A stretch of 64,000 bases of DNA from an uncultured Bacteroidia bacterium (GTDB taxonomy: Bacteria; Bacteroidota; Bacteroidia; Bacteroidales; UBA932). Location: positions 48,822-112,821 of the forward strand of contig CACZHP010000005.1 in NCBI GenBank assembly GCA_902780935.1, read 5' to 3'. The stretch's first letter is position 1, and each line of letters begins with the position of its first letter. The position numbers and the translations under genes were made by a program. This document shows positions 33,965 to 43,385 of this stretch, one piece after another. The notes below the pieces were generated by a model that was given only the letters and a program-made list of their open reading frames with translations, was not told the origin of the DNA and did not search any database.

Positions 33965-34936
33965 ATGGGTGCTTTCACGGTTTTTAAATTGAAGGAATTG
34001 TCTCCGATTCATCTGGGAAAGGGTACGGATGATTATTCCTCCTCCGTCCCCACCCTCAGCAGTGATTCGCTCTCGTCCGCCCTTGCAGCGGTGCGGGCAA
34101 GGCAGGGAAGGGCTGAAGGGATCGAATCCTTCCTGGATTCTTTCCTAATATCGGATGCATTCCCTTTCGCTGAGGGTCGCCTATTCCTCCCAAAGCCCGT
34201 TGGCCGAATCAACGCCGATCTCATCGGGATGGACGAAGCCCTGGTTCGGAAGCGGCTGAAGAGAATCGAGTACGTCGAACTGCCTGTATGGGCTGACCTT
34301 CTGATGGGCAGACGGATTGCAATCAGCTCGGAGCAGATCAGTGGACGATTCCTTACTTGTCCATCTGCCGCAGATTTCGACAACCCGGTCATCCGTAAAG
34401 TCAGCCAGCGAGTTGCAGTGCCAAGAAACGGCGCAGATGCGAATCCGTTTTTCTTTGAATGGAGTTATTTCAAAAAGGACTGCGGACTATTCTGCCTCGT
34501 TAAGGCAGATAAGGATACCGTCAAAGAACTGGAATCTCTGTTCAATCTTCTCGGAGAGACCGGTATCGGCTCGGACCGCAGTATCGGCGGGGGACATTTC
34601 TCTGTAGAAATCTCGTCCGTCGAATTGATTGAGGTAGAGGATCCGTCATCCACGATGATCCTGTCCTCGTACCTCCCCACCTGCGAGGAAGTCAGCAATC
34701 TTGACCTGCCTGCATCCAGGTATCAGCTTGTCTCCAGAAGGGGCTTCATGGCCGGCAGTTCTGACTTGAACGCCTGTCACTATAGGCGCAAGGACATTCT
34801 CCTATTCCGTTCGGGATCGTTGTTTCGGCCTTCCATCCCTCTTGGTGGTCAGATTGTGGACCTCAAACCAGACATTTTCACAACCCATCCAGTCTATCGG
34901 AGCGGGAAACCGCTCTGTATAAGAACTAAACTCTGA
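33965..34936 (+). CDS. csm4: Csm4 (Cas5-type subunit)
   Basis: A 323-residue RAMP that caps the crRNA 5' handle and contacts Cas10. The start is the ATG at 33965, one base after the csm3 stop; an upstream in-frame extension would lie wholly inside csm3. It begins with MGAFTVFKLKELSPIHLG and carries the Csm4 Gly-rich segment LLGETGIGSDRSIGGGHF at about 196-213. csm5 follows 7 bases later. Confidence 0.93.
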   Translation: MGAFTVFKLKELSPIHLGKGTDDYSSSVPTLSSDSLSSALAAVRARQGRAEGIESFLDSFLISDAFPFAEGRLFLPKPVGRINADLIGMDEALVRKRLKRIEYVELPVWADLLMGRRIAISSEQISGRFLTCPSAADFDNPVIRKVSQRVAVPRNGADANPFFFEWSYFKKDCGLFCLVKADKDTVKELESLFNLLGETGIGSDRSIGGGHFSVEISSVELIEVEDPSSTMILSSYLPTCEEVSNLDLPASRYQLVSRRGFMAGSSDLNACHYRRKDILLFRSGSLFRPSIPLGGQIVDLKPDIFTTHPVYRSGKPLCIRTKL

Positions 34937-34943
34937 ATCTACC

Positions 34944-36044
34944 ATGCAGAAGGTTAAAATTGAAACCATCACCCCCGTCCACGTGGGATCCGGTAACGTA
35001 CTCCGTTTCGGATCCGACTTCGTACAGAACAGACTCGGGATAGCAGGAGGGGGACGACCGGTCGTAGGGATCATTGATCCGGCAAAGATTTTCTCCATCA
35101 TCGGGGAGAAAAATGTCGACAAATGGGTGTCCGCTATTGAGAGGGGCGAGTCGACAAAAGTCTTCCTTTCACATTTTGGCAAGGCTTGCATGGTTGATTC
35201 CTATTCTCGTCGGCTTCTGGAAATCCGATCCGGGAGCGTATTGCCCACAGACACGCTTCGAGAACAACTCCATGACGCCTTTGGGAGACCTTATCTTCCT
35301 GGCAGTTCCATCAAGGGTGCCATCCGGACCGCAGTACTGTCCGAAACTTTCGAGATGAGAAACGGTTACATGGATCCGAATTCGTACAACGATATGGAAA
35401 AGGCATTGTTCGGACGAAATCCCTACGAAGATGTTTTCCGTTTCATGAGAGTGGGAGATGCTTATTTTGACAATTTTGGGGAAAATACAGTTCTCCTAAG
35501 AATGCAGAGCATCAACATCACGAAAAGGAAACTATGGGATACGACAAAGACACAACTAGTCGAGGCCATCGCAGAGGATTCTGCCAGTGAGTTTTCATTT
35601 GATCTAGTGTCCGACAGAATCAATAAATCAGGTAACATTCTTCCCTGCCTAGACTCAGTGCAAAGCCTTTTCAAAGCCATCAACATGCACACTTCTACTC
35701 TCCTTAAGAGTGAACAGGATGTGTGGCAAGATTTTGCATCCGAAAGGATGCAGGGCGCTGAAATGGTCAATGACTATCTTGATTATGTCCAAGTGTTGCT
35801 AGACAAGGTTGCTTCATGCAAGGATGGACATAGCTGCATATTGCGTATCGGATACGCATCTGGATGGAGGTTCATCACAGGAGCCTGGACGGAACTATAC
35901 GATGATGACGCTTTTGAAAAAATCATTATGAAAAGCAGGCCTCATAACAAAGACCGTTATTCCGAATACATTTTTCCTAAGACAAGGCGGGTGAAGGATG
36001 ACGGTAATTTGCTGGGGTTCGTCAAGCTAACCATAGCCCAATAA
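34944..36044 (+). CDS. csm5: Csm5 subunit
   Basis: A 366-residue RAMP at the 3' end of the crRNA in the Csm complex. The N-terminus KIETITPVHVGSGNVLRFG and the motif FGRPYLPGSSIKGAIRTAV (about 112-130) are characteristic of Csm5. The middle part is less conserved. It is the last gene of the core csm operon; after it, base composition becomes clearly more AT-rich. Confidence 0.92.
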   Translation: MQKVKIETITPVHVGSGNVLRFGSDFVQNRLGIAGGGRPVVGIIDPAKIFSIIGEKNVDKWVSAIERGESTKVFLSHFGKACMVDSYSRRLLEIRSGSVLPTDTLREQLHDAFGRPYLPGSSIKGAIRTAVLSETFEMRNGYMDPNSYNDMEKALFGRNPYEDVFRFMRVGDAYFDNFGENTVLLRMQSINITKRKLWDTTKTQLVEAIAEDSASEFSFDLVSDRINKSGNILPCLDSVQSLFKAINMHTSTLLKSEQDVWQDFASERMQGAEMVNDYLDYVQVLLDKVASCKDGHSCILRIGYASGWRFITGAWTELYDDDAFEKIIMKSRPHNKDRYSEYIFPKTRRVKDDGNLLGFVKLTIAQ

Positions 36045-36115
36045 CCGAAGAACTCAAGACATGTAATAATGAGGTATATAATATTGCAATAAAATAAAAC
36101 TGGGCATTAAAAAAT

Positions 36116-37249
36116 ATGAGTAAAGTTCATATAGCTCTTGTCGGTAGCCAACCGGCACCTGTTTATTATGGTGTCTTTCAAATCGATCCAGATCGGGTTG
36201 TTTTAATCGCATGACAAGATACATCAATAGAAGCCGAACGGATAGAGGTTCTATTACAAAGAAATAATTTTAGCGTTGAGGTTATTCAATTAGATCCAAC
36301 TAATTTAAAGGAAATTTATGCTTGTTGTGAGAAGTTGATAGACACTTTTAAAGAAGACATTATATCGCTACACCTGATCGGTGGGACTAAGCATTGGGCA
36401 CTTGCTTTTTTTGATTCATTTTCAAAAACTAGCAACTGTTCAATCTACCTCTTAGACCAGAATAATAGGATGTGGGATTTAAGATCTAAAGATTTCGAAG
36501 ATTTCTATTCTGAAGTAGATATCGATGAATACCTTGAATTGTATGGTAACCCTTCATATACTTATACTCCCTTTTCAAAGTATGATGAAAGTGATTTTGA
36601 TGCAATAAAAGATATCGAGGCTATCTGGATTAAAAACAAATATGCTTTCACACAGATCGCATCCCTTTTGGATGAAAAGAATAGTGAATGCTGGAAGGAA
36701 GCGCTAGAAAATAATAAACACGGTCTTTTCGAATTGTCAAACAATCAGATTTATTGGAAGAAACCCAACTATGTCAAAATCGTGCTTTACGACAGGTCTG
36801 GGAAAAAACACGAGAGTGAGATTACATCTCCAAATGCTGTTAAACTCACATTCAATACCCACTGGTTTGAACTAAAAGTAGCCAGAATCTTGTCGAAGTG
36901 GCCCAAGGCAAAAGACATTCGATTGAATTGCGTTTTCCCTTTAAAGAAGAATTCAGACAAAGAGGCCAAAAATGAAGTAGACATCATCATAAACGCTGGA
37001 TCCAAACTAGTTTTTGTTGAATGCAAAACTTCCATATACAATGGAACCGATATTGACAAATTCAGAACTGTTGTAAAGAATTATGGAGGAAATGGGACGA
37101 AGAATATTGTTGTAACACAGAGTCCTTTAGGCGAATTACCGCTAAAAAAATGCGACGAATCTAACATCTTGCACTTTTCCCTCAATGGTAATAATCCGGA
37201 TTTACTACTAAATCTTCTTGACAAGCATCTTCCAACAATTAACAAATAA
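36116..37249 (+). pseudogene. Card1/Can2-like CARF nuclease interrupted by an in-frame TGA
   Basis: Read from the ATG at 36116, one frame encodes a 377-codon protein: a CARF domain (MSKVHIALVGSQPAPVYYGV onward, with HLIGGTKHWALAF about 83-95) and a PD-(D/E)xK nuclease domain (EVDIIINAGSKLVFVECKT, about 287-305). The order, motifs and length fit Card1/Can2 effectors, which cut nucleic acids when cyclic oligoadenylate binds. Codon 33 is TGA (36212-36214), after VVLIA. A restart at the ATG at 36335 would make a 304-residue protein lacking the front of the CARF fold. The surrounding frame is intact, so the mutation looks recent, or it is a sequencing error. Confidence 0.8.
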
Positions 37250-37279
37250 TATAGTCCAAAGTGCTTAACATTTGATAAA

Positions 37280-38962
37280 ATGCCCCGCAAAGTTTTTATT
37301 TCCTTCCTTGGGACCAGTAAGTATAACGAATGCGAGTATGTGAAAGATGATTTCGCATACCGATCCTGTTTCATACAAGAAGCGACATACCGCTACCTGA
37401 CTTCACAAGAAGATTGGTCAGATAATGATCGCATTCTGATTCTTTTAACTCAACAAGCTGAGGAAAAGAACTGGAAAGACAATGGTCACAAAGACAGGAA
37501 GACAGGAGATATCATCCAATCTAAAGGTTTAAATAGCATTCTTCAAGACATAGCAGGCCAAACAGTTATTGAGACAATCAAGGGTATCCCCGAGGGTAAA
37601 GATGAAGCCGAGATCTATAGCATCTTCGAGAAAGTCTATGATTATCTTGAAGATGGTGATCTCCTCTATTTCGACTTAACTCATGGCTTCCGTTATCTCC
37701 CGATGCTTATCCTTGTTCTTGGAAACTATGCCAAGTTTTTAAAGAACGTATCCGTAAAAAGCATTACATACGGGAACTGGGAGATGAGTGCCAATGGTAC
37801 TCGGCCTGCACCGATTATCGATTTGATCTCACTATCAGAACTACAGGACTGGACATTTGCGGCAGGACAATTCATTCAAAGTGGTAATGTTGATCAATTG
37901 TTATTATTATCAAGAGCTGAGTATCTACCTTTACTTAGGGACTCAGAGGGTATGTCAGAAAAAGCTAAACAGTTCAGAAGATTTGTTGATAATCTAAGAG
38001 ATGTTGTAAATGAACGACAAAGTTGCAGAGGGATCGAGATATTCAAAGGTGATAGTATCAAAAAAATCAAAGATTCTTACAAGACATTGTCTATCAATTC
38101 TTCAAGGCCTTACGCACCAATATTCAGAAAGATATCTGACACATGGTCGGGGTTCAATGATTGCTTCGACACCTTAAATGGTGTCAAGGCGGCCCAATGG
38201 TGCTTTGACAAGAAACTATATTTACAAGCCGCAACATGCCTTGAGGAAACTGTTTTGTACCACTGCGGTAGAAAAGTCAACCTTGATCCGATCAACAAGG
38301 ATGAACGAGTTTCATTATCAGGCGCTTTTGACTACGCATCTAACTCTTTCTCTCATCGAAAAAAAGAATCCGATTATTCTGACGATATTCGCAGAATAGG
38401 GAAAGACCTGTTATCCTCATTCCATGACATAATCACTCCATTCCAAGGGCTACGCGAAAATGTTCGCAATGATTTTAACCATGCTGGGGTCAGGCCTGAT
38501 CCATTAAGTGCTACAGCGATTATCAAAAAACTCGAGAAATACCTGAGACAAATCTCAAATGCCTTGTTAGGTGACTCAATGGATGCTATGATTTCTAATG
38601 AGAAACGCTTTTTTATCAATCTCTCCAATCATCCATACGCTAATTGGGGTAAAGAACAAATAGAAGCCGCTGAACAATGCGGAATGATAATAGACATGCC
38701 ATTCCCGGTTGTCCCACCTTCTTCTTTAAAGAACGATATTGAGGATTTGTGTGACACAAAGGTTTCCGAAATAATTAAAGACTATCCAACAAGTTCTTTT
38801 ATTCACATTATGGGAGAGATGAATTTAACTTATGCGTTGGTTCAAAGACTTAAAGCCCTCGGCTACACATGCCTGGCCTCGACTACGGAACGAAAAGTGG
38901 AGATAAATGAGAATGGGGACAAAGTTGTCCATTTTGAGTTCGTCCAATTCAGGGAATACTAG
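37280..38962 (+). CDS. Csx1-like CARF-HEPN ribonuclease with extra C-terminal domain
   Basis: A 560-residue type III accessory effector. The N-terminal CARF domain starts MPRKVFISFLGTSKY and includes YFDLTHGFRYLPM (about 130-142), as in the TIGR02221/Csx1 group. The HEPN domain carries RNDFNH (R396 to H401, the Rx4H RNase site). Cyclic oligoadenylate binding should switch on RNA cutting. After about residue 440 a further 120-residue domain begins (FFINLSNHPYANWG, HIMGEMNLTYALVQRL, CLASTTERKVE). It looks Rossmann-like and resembles small CRISPR-associated ring-nuclease-like proteins; the assignment is tentative. The gene is AT-rich compared with the csm genes. Confidence 0.88.
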   Translation: MPRKVFISFLGTSKYNECEYVKDDFAYRSCFIQEATYRYLTSQEDWSDNDRILILLTQQAEEKNWKDNGHKDRKTGDIIQSKGLNSILQDIAGQTVIETIKGIPEGKDEAEIYSIFEKVYDYLEDGDLLYFDLTHGFRYLPMLILVLGNYAKFLKNVSVKSITYGNWEMSANGTRPAPIIDLISLSELQDWTFAAGQFIQSGNVDQLLLLSRAEYLPLLRDSEGMSEKAKQFRRFVDNLRDVVNERQSCRGIEIFKGDSIKKIKDSYKTLSINSSRPYAPIFRKISDTWSGFNDCFDTLNGVKAAQWCFDKKLYLQAATCLEETVLYHCGRKVNLDPINKDERVSLSGAFDYASNSFSHRKKESDYSDDIRRIGKDLLSSFHDIITPFQGLRENVRNDFNHAGVRPDPLSATAIIKKLEKYLRQISNALLGDSMDAMISNEKRFFINLSNHPYANWGKEQIEAAEQCGMIIDMPFPVVPPSSLKNDIEDLCDTKVSEIIKDYPTSSFIHIMGEMNLTYALVQRLKALGYTCLASTTERKVEINENGDKVVHFEFVQFREY

Positions 38963-38964
38963 AT

Positions 38965-39270
38965 ATGGAACTAGTAATCAACACATTCGGCACCTCCCTA
39001 AGCAAAGATAGCTCAGGATTTGTCATACTACATAAGGATGGGAAACAAAGAATTCCCGCCGAAGGAATCACCAGCATCCAGCTCAGCAAAGGAGCCCAGA
39101 TTACAAGTGACGCTGTCATGCTGGCGATAGAACATGAGATAGAGATCCTTTTCCTTGACAACAGCGGAAAACCCATCGGCCGGATTTGGAGTCCGCAATA
39201 TGGATCTGTGTCCACCATCCGAAAAGATGTCGATGTAATCACAAAAAAGAAAAACGTACTGTTTTTCTGA
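38965..39270 (+). pseudogene. cas1: Truncated Cas1 (N-terminal domain only)
   Basis: A 101-residue frame beginning MELVINTFGTSLSKDSSGFV and including GAQITSDAVMLAIEHEIEIL, the beta-rich N-terminal domain of Cas1. It ends after TKKKNVLFF. The helical catalytic domain with the Glu, His and Asp metal ligands is missing, and no cas2 or reverse transcriptase gene is nearby. The leader of array 2 starts about 30 bases later, so a deletion between cas1 and the array probably removed the rest of the adaptation module. Confidence 0.9.
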
Positions 39271-39299
39271 TTTCATCGCATCCATTTTGAGTTCTTTGA

Positions 39300-39422
39300 A
39301 ATATTGTTTATCTTTACTAAGAGCATAGGTGTAATAGGTACATTTTTTTGAAAAGAATGCTAGTTTTTGCCCATTTTTTCAACTACAGATCTTTGAATAT
39401 CAGGCAATTGAATAGTTTTGCT
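39300..39422 (+). promoter_or_regulatory. CRISPR array 2 leader
   Basis: An AT-rich stretch before the first repeat of array 2. It shares TTGTTTATCTTT, AGAGCATAGGT and the following TTTTTT-rich block with the array 1 leader. It contains TATCTTTA at 39309-39316 as a possible -7 box. Confidence 0.65.
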
Positions 39423-40196
39423 CTCAGAGACCATCTTCCTCTATAACAAGGATTAAGACAGCCATAATAATAAATTTTTTAATTGTTAATAAATACTCAG
39501 AGACCATCTTCCTCTATAACAAGGATTAAGACTCATCCTCCTCGCTCCACTCTGCGGGCTTTTGTTCCACTCAGAGACCATCTTCCACTATAACAAGGAT
39601 TAAGACTGCAATGACTTAACTTTTATGACATGATCTCAGCTTCTCAGAGACCATCTTCCTCTATAACAAGGATTAAGACATCTCCATGTTAAACCCGTTG
39701 CGCGCCATCCGCACAACTCAGAGACCATCTTCCTCTATAACAAGGATTAAGACAAATGCTCAGGATAAAAATTAGTAGCATAAGGAAGCTCAGAGACCAT
39801 CTTCCACTATAACAAGGATTAAGACGAGTATGCCATACGAATTGAAAATTAAAGGGTTAAACTCTCAGAGACCATCTTCCACTATAACAAGGATTAAGAC
39901 TGATGCTTAAATTTGCGATAAATTCCACGTGTTTTCATCTCAGAGACCATCTTCCTCTATAACAAGGATTAAGACAACGGGACATCTATCATACTTATTG
40001 GCTTCTTATCTCAGAGACCATCTTCCTCTATAACAAGGATTAAGACTAAAAAAGTCTCCGGAAGTCAAAACACCTCCGGAGACTCTCAGAGACCATCTTC
40101 CTCTATAACAAGGATTAAGACCAATACGAACATTTCCGTACTTGTTACCGATAGTGGCACTCAGAGACCATCTTCCACTATAACAAGGTTTTGGTC
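39423..40196 (+). CRISPR. CRISPR array 2: 11 repeats, 10 spacers
   Basis: Repeats of 37 bases start CTCAGAGACC and end GGATTAAGAC, at 39423, 39496, 39570, 39643, 39717, 39789, 39864, 39939, 40010, 40085 and 40160. They differ from array 1 at two fixed positions. Repeats 3, 6, 7 and 11 also carry TTCCACT in place of TTCCTCT. The last repeat is degenerate after AACAAGG, so the leader is on the left. Spacers are 34-38 bases. Confidence 0.97.
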
Positions 40197-40315
40197 TCCA
40201 GCCGGAAACAAATATCACTCATAATCGGGCTCTCGCAGACAATTTAACGGCATAAAATGCCTTATATTTTTCTACGAAACAGATTTTTTGTATATTCGCA
40301 GAAAATTATAAGGCA

Positions 40316-41764
40316 ATGAGCAACTTAATCGGGCGAAAAAAAGAAATAGCCACACTTCAGGAACTTTACGATAGTAACCAAGCTCAGTTCATCGCCATTT
40401 ATGGCCGACGCAGAGTTGGAAAGACATTCCTGGTAGATGAAGCTTTGAAAGAGAAGATAACCTTCCGCCATGCCGGTCTCTCACCGGTTGACGAGAAAGG
40501 AAAGCAGAACTTACTGAAAGAACAATTGAAGCAGTTCTATCTTTCCCTTCAGCTTCATGGCATGAGTCCGAGCAGATGTCCCACATCATGGCTCGAAGCC
40601 TTCTTCATGCTAGAAAAATGGCTGATAGAGCAGGACAATGGCGAGAAACAAGTGGTATTTCTGGATGAGATTCCATGGATGGACACTCCGAAATCTGGAT
40701 TCATGACCGCCTTTGAAGGATTCTGGAATAATTGGGCCTGCCATCGTCCCAACATGATGCTCATTGTCTGCGGGAGCGCCAACTCCTGGATCCTCGACAA
40801 CCTCGTCAATAACCACGGCGGCCTATATGGGAGGGTCACCTACGAAATGAAGCTTTCTCCATTCACTCTTGAAGAGACAGAGGAATTCTTCCGTAGCAGA
40901 GGAATTTCCTTCTCGAGATATGACATTGTCCAGTGCCAGATGATACTCGGTGGCATCCCCTACTACCTGAATTACTTCCGTAAAGAATTGAGTCTCCCAC
41001 AAAACATTGATCGGCTCTTCTTCGCGGAGAATCCCAAACTTAGGGACGAATATGACCGGCTTTTCGCATCCGTTTTCTCAAACCCCGATGACATGAAAAA
41101 GATAGTCGAATGCATCGGATCCAAACGCTCCGGCGCCACAAGGAAAGAAATCGCCCAAACTACGAGAATAGCTGAAAGCGGGAACCAGACAAAAATGATG
41201 AAAGCTTTGATAGCGAGCGACTTCGCCACAAAATACCTGCCTTTTGGGGCAAACAAGCGAGAAGAGCATTACAAATTGACTGATTCTTTCTGCATCTTCT
41301 ACCTGAAGTTTCTCCGCAAACATGAATCAAGAGATCCGGAATTCTGGACCCATAATGAGAACATGCAACAACTTGTGAGTTGGAGAGGGTTCGCTTTTGA
41401 AGAGGTCTGCTTGAGGCATATCTCCCAGATCAAGGACGCCCTCGGAATCCGTGGCGTCGTGTCCTCGCAATCATCATGGTCATTGAAAGGAAATGAGAAT
41501 GAGGATGGCAGCCAGATTGATCTCCTGATCGACAGGGATGACAACATCGTCAACATGTGCGAAATGAAATTCTACAGCGACACATTTGCTGTTGACAAAG
41601 ATTACGAGAGGACAATCGTCCGCCGCATCAACCTTCTCTCTGGAATGATTCCAAAGAAAAAAGCGGTGCGATCGACCCTCATCACTACCTACGGACTGGC
41701 CAGGAATGAATATTCCCGGGCGTTTCAGCAGGTTGTGACAATGGATGATCTATTCATTTATTAG
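40316..41764 (+). CDS. ATPase of the DUF234 / archaeal-ATPase type
   Basis: A 482-residue STAND-like ATPase. Walker A is YGRRRVGKTFLV (about 29-40), Walker B is VVFLDEIPWMD (about 113-123) and sensor 1 is LIVCGSANSWI (about 145-155). A winged-helix part follows, and the C-terminus has a PD-(D/E)xK-like pattern (SQIDLLIDRDDNIVNMCEMK, about 402-421). The family is widespread in Bacteroidota with unknown targets. It starts 120 bases after array 2. It may be a defence gene or a bystander. Confidence 0.85.
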   Translation: MSNLIGRKKEIATLQELYDSNQAQFIAIYGRRRVGKTFLVDEALKEKITFRHAGLSPVDEKGKQNLLKEQLKQFYLSLQLHGMSPSRCPTSWLEAFFMLEKWLIEQDNGEKQVVFLDEIPWMDTPKSGFMTAFEGFWNNWACHRPNMMLIVCGSANSWILDNLVNNHGGLYGRVTYEMKLSPFTLEETEEFFRSRGISFSRYDIVQCQMILGGIPYYLNYFRKELSLPQNIDRLFFAENPKLRDEYDRLFASVFSNPDDMKKIVECIGSKRSGATRKEIAQTTRIAESGNQTKMMKALIASDFATKYLPFGANKREEHYKLTDSFCIFYLKFLRKHESRDPEFWTHNENMQQLVSWRGFAFEEVCLRHISQIKDALGIRGVVSSQSSWSLKGNENEDGSQIDLLIDRDDNIVNMCEMKFYSDTFAVDKDYERTIVRRINLLSGMIPKKKAVRSTLITTYGLARNEYSRAFQQVVTMDDLFIY

Positions 41765-41785
41765 AACTTATTATATAAGAATAAT

Positions 41786-43279
41786 ATGCCTGCCACATTC
41801 ATCCCAACCCCTGACCAGCAAGCAGCACTCGACCGAATCACCTCATTCCTCGACACAAAATCAAAAGGAACGTTCATCTTGAAAGGTTATGCCGGAACAG
41901 GGAAAACAACGCTCGTGAAAGCGATTCTCTCAATACTCAGGGAAAAAGAAAGGAAATATACTTTGCTCGCTTCTACTGGTCGGGCCGCAAAGGTCATGAC
42001 AGATGCGGTTGAAAAGGATTATTCAGAGCGGGGAGAAACCAACGCCCCTTCGGCGAGTACCATACACTCGCTGATTTACTGCTTTGACAAATTGTCCCAG
42101 GACATGGATCTATTCTCGCAGAACAGAGTGGTCCAAACAGGTCATTCAAATGAAATAAAACTTAAATTCTCCGTCCTAAAGTTAACTGATTATCCCGGTG
42201 ATCCTATGGTATATATTGTGGATGAATCATCTATGATTTCCGATGCACCGGACAAGTCTTTATCTTTCGCTGAATATGGCAATGAGGGGCGACTACTTAA
42301 TGATCTGCTAAGCTATGACCAGAAAGGGCAGTTTATATTCATTGGTGACAACTGCCAATTGCCACCAGTAACACAACCTATATCTCCTGCCCTTAGTTCT
42401 AAGTATATCACTACCACTTTCGGAATCAGTTCTAAAGAAAGTGAATTAACTCAGATCGTTCGACAAGCTCAAGGGAATGACATTGTAACCGCATCAGCTT
42501 TAATCCGGGAAAAGGGCCTGAATCCCGAAACGGAACGATTCCCATTAAGTTTTCCTCTTATAGGATACAATAATGTTCACATCGTCGATAACGAGGATTC
42601 TCTGATCAATAGCTACATTAATGACATCCGTGGACAGCAATACTCTAAAGCGACACTCATCCTCCTATCCAATAAGAAAATAAGCGGGCTATCTGATATA
42701 ATCAGACCAGCACTAGGCTTCAGCACAAGGGCTTTATCTGTTGGCGATCTTCTTCTTGTCACACAGAATAATTTGATTTCAGGGCTCATGAATGGAGACC
42801 TGGTAAAAGTCATTTCCATCGGCCGGCGGGAATTACGAGCCCAATTGACATTCACTCATGTTCAGGTTCAGTCACTTGCTACCGAATTCGTGTATAGCCA
42901 GTTCCTTATAGAAGAGATTCTCTATTCCGGATCAACAAATATAACACAGGAGCAACAGACCGCACTCATGATTGATTTTCATAAACGGGCAACAAAAAAG
43001 GGATTAAAGCAAGGACAAGACGCCTATAACGAGATGATGAGAAAGGATAGCTATCTCAACGCTTTAAGGTGTATCTTCGGATATGCTCTCACCTGTCACA
43101 AGGCTCAAGGTGGAGAATGGGATAAAGTCTATCTCGAGATCCCGCGCAACTTCTACTACACTTCCCGAAAGTACGCCTATCAATGGGTTTACACCGCTAT
43201 GACCCGTGCCAAGAAAGATCTCTACATCCTCAGTGATAAGCTACTGACGTGGTCTGTGAGCGGGTCTAGATTGTGGTGA
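41786..43279 (+). CDS. RecD-like superfamily 1 DNA helicase
   Basis: A 497-residue helicase. Motif I is LKGYAGTGKTTLVK (about 32-45), motif Ia LLASTGRAAKVM, motif II IVDESSMIS (about 140-148), motif III FIGDNCQLPPV (about 184-194) and the C-terminal UvrD_C_2 part contains ALTCHKAQGGEWDKVYL and WVYTAMTRAKKDLY. It is shorter than full RecD2 and lacks the long N-terminal region. It starts 21 bases after the ATPase gene, so the two may be cotranscribed. An intrinsic terminator follows at 43312-43336. Confidence 0.9.
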   Translation: MPATFIPTPDQQAALDRITSFLDTKSKGTFILKGYAGTGKTTLVKAILSILREKERKYTLLASTGRAAKVMTDAVEKDYSERGETNAPSASTIHSLIYCFDKLSQDMDLFSQNRVVQTGHSNEIKLKFSVLKLTDYPGDPMVYIVDESSMISDAPDKSLSFAEYGNEGRLLNDLLSYDQKGQFIFIGDNCQLPPVTQPISPALSSKYITTTFGISSKESELTQIVRQAQGNDIVTASALIREKGLNPETERFPLSFPLIGYNNVHIVDNEDSLINSYINDIRGQQYSKATLILLSNKKISGLSDIIRPALGFSTRALSVGDLLLVTQNNLISGLMNGDLVKVISIGRRELRAQLTFTHVQVQSLATEFVYSQFLIEEILYSGSTNITQEQQTALMIDFHKRATKKGLKQGQDAYNEMMRKDSYLNALRCIFGYALTCHKAQGGEWDKVYLEIPRNFYYTSRKYAYQWVYTAMTRAKKDLYILSDKLLTWSVSGSRLW

Positions 43280-43311
43280 TTTGTAAAATTTGTATGACGC
43301 TCAGCGGTGGC

Positions 43312-43336
43312 TGCACTCAAAATAGTGCATTTTTTT
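43312..43336 (+). terminator. Intrinsic terminator after the RecD-like gene
   Basis: TGCACT (43312-43317), loop CAAAAT, AGTGCA (43324-43329), then seven T residues to 43336. Confidence 0.8.
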
Positions 43337-43368
43337 AAAAATTCTGCACAATTTTCAGTGCAAATTAC

Positions 43369-43376
43369 TATATTTG
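43369..43376 (+). promoter_or_regulatory. -7 box upstream of AAA_14 ATPase
   Basis: TATATTTG at 43369-43376 matches TAnnTTTG. There is no clear TTG at the usual distance. It lies 9-18 bases before the possible starts at 43386 and 43395. Confidence 0.45.
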
Positions 43377-43385
43377 TCCCAAAAT

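Noticed and set aside
36212-36214. TGA read as an amino acid (recoding)
   Set aside because: TGA is used as an ordinary stop in several genes here (for example csm3, the sigma factor, gmk), and no selenocysteine-type context was seen.
40006-40218. A short frame on the - strand
   Set aside because: It is made of CRISPR repeats and spacers of array 2.
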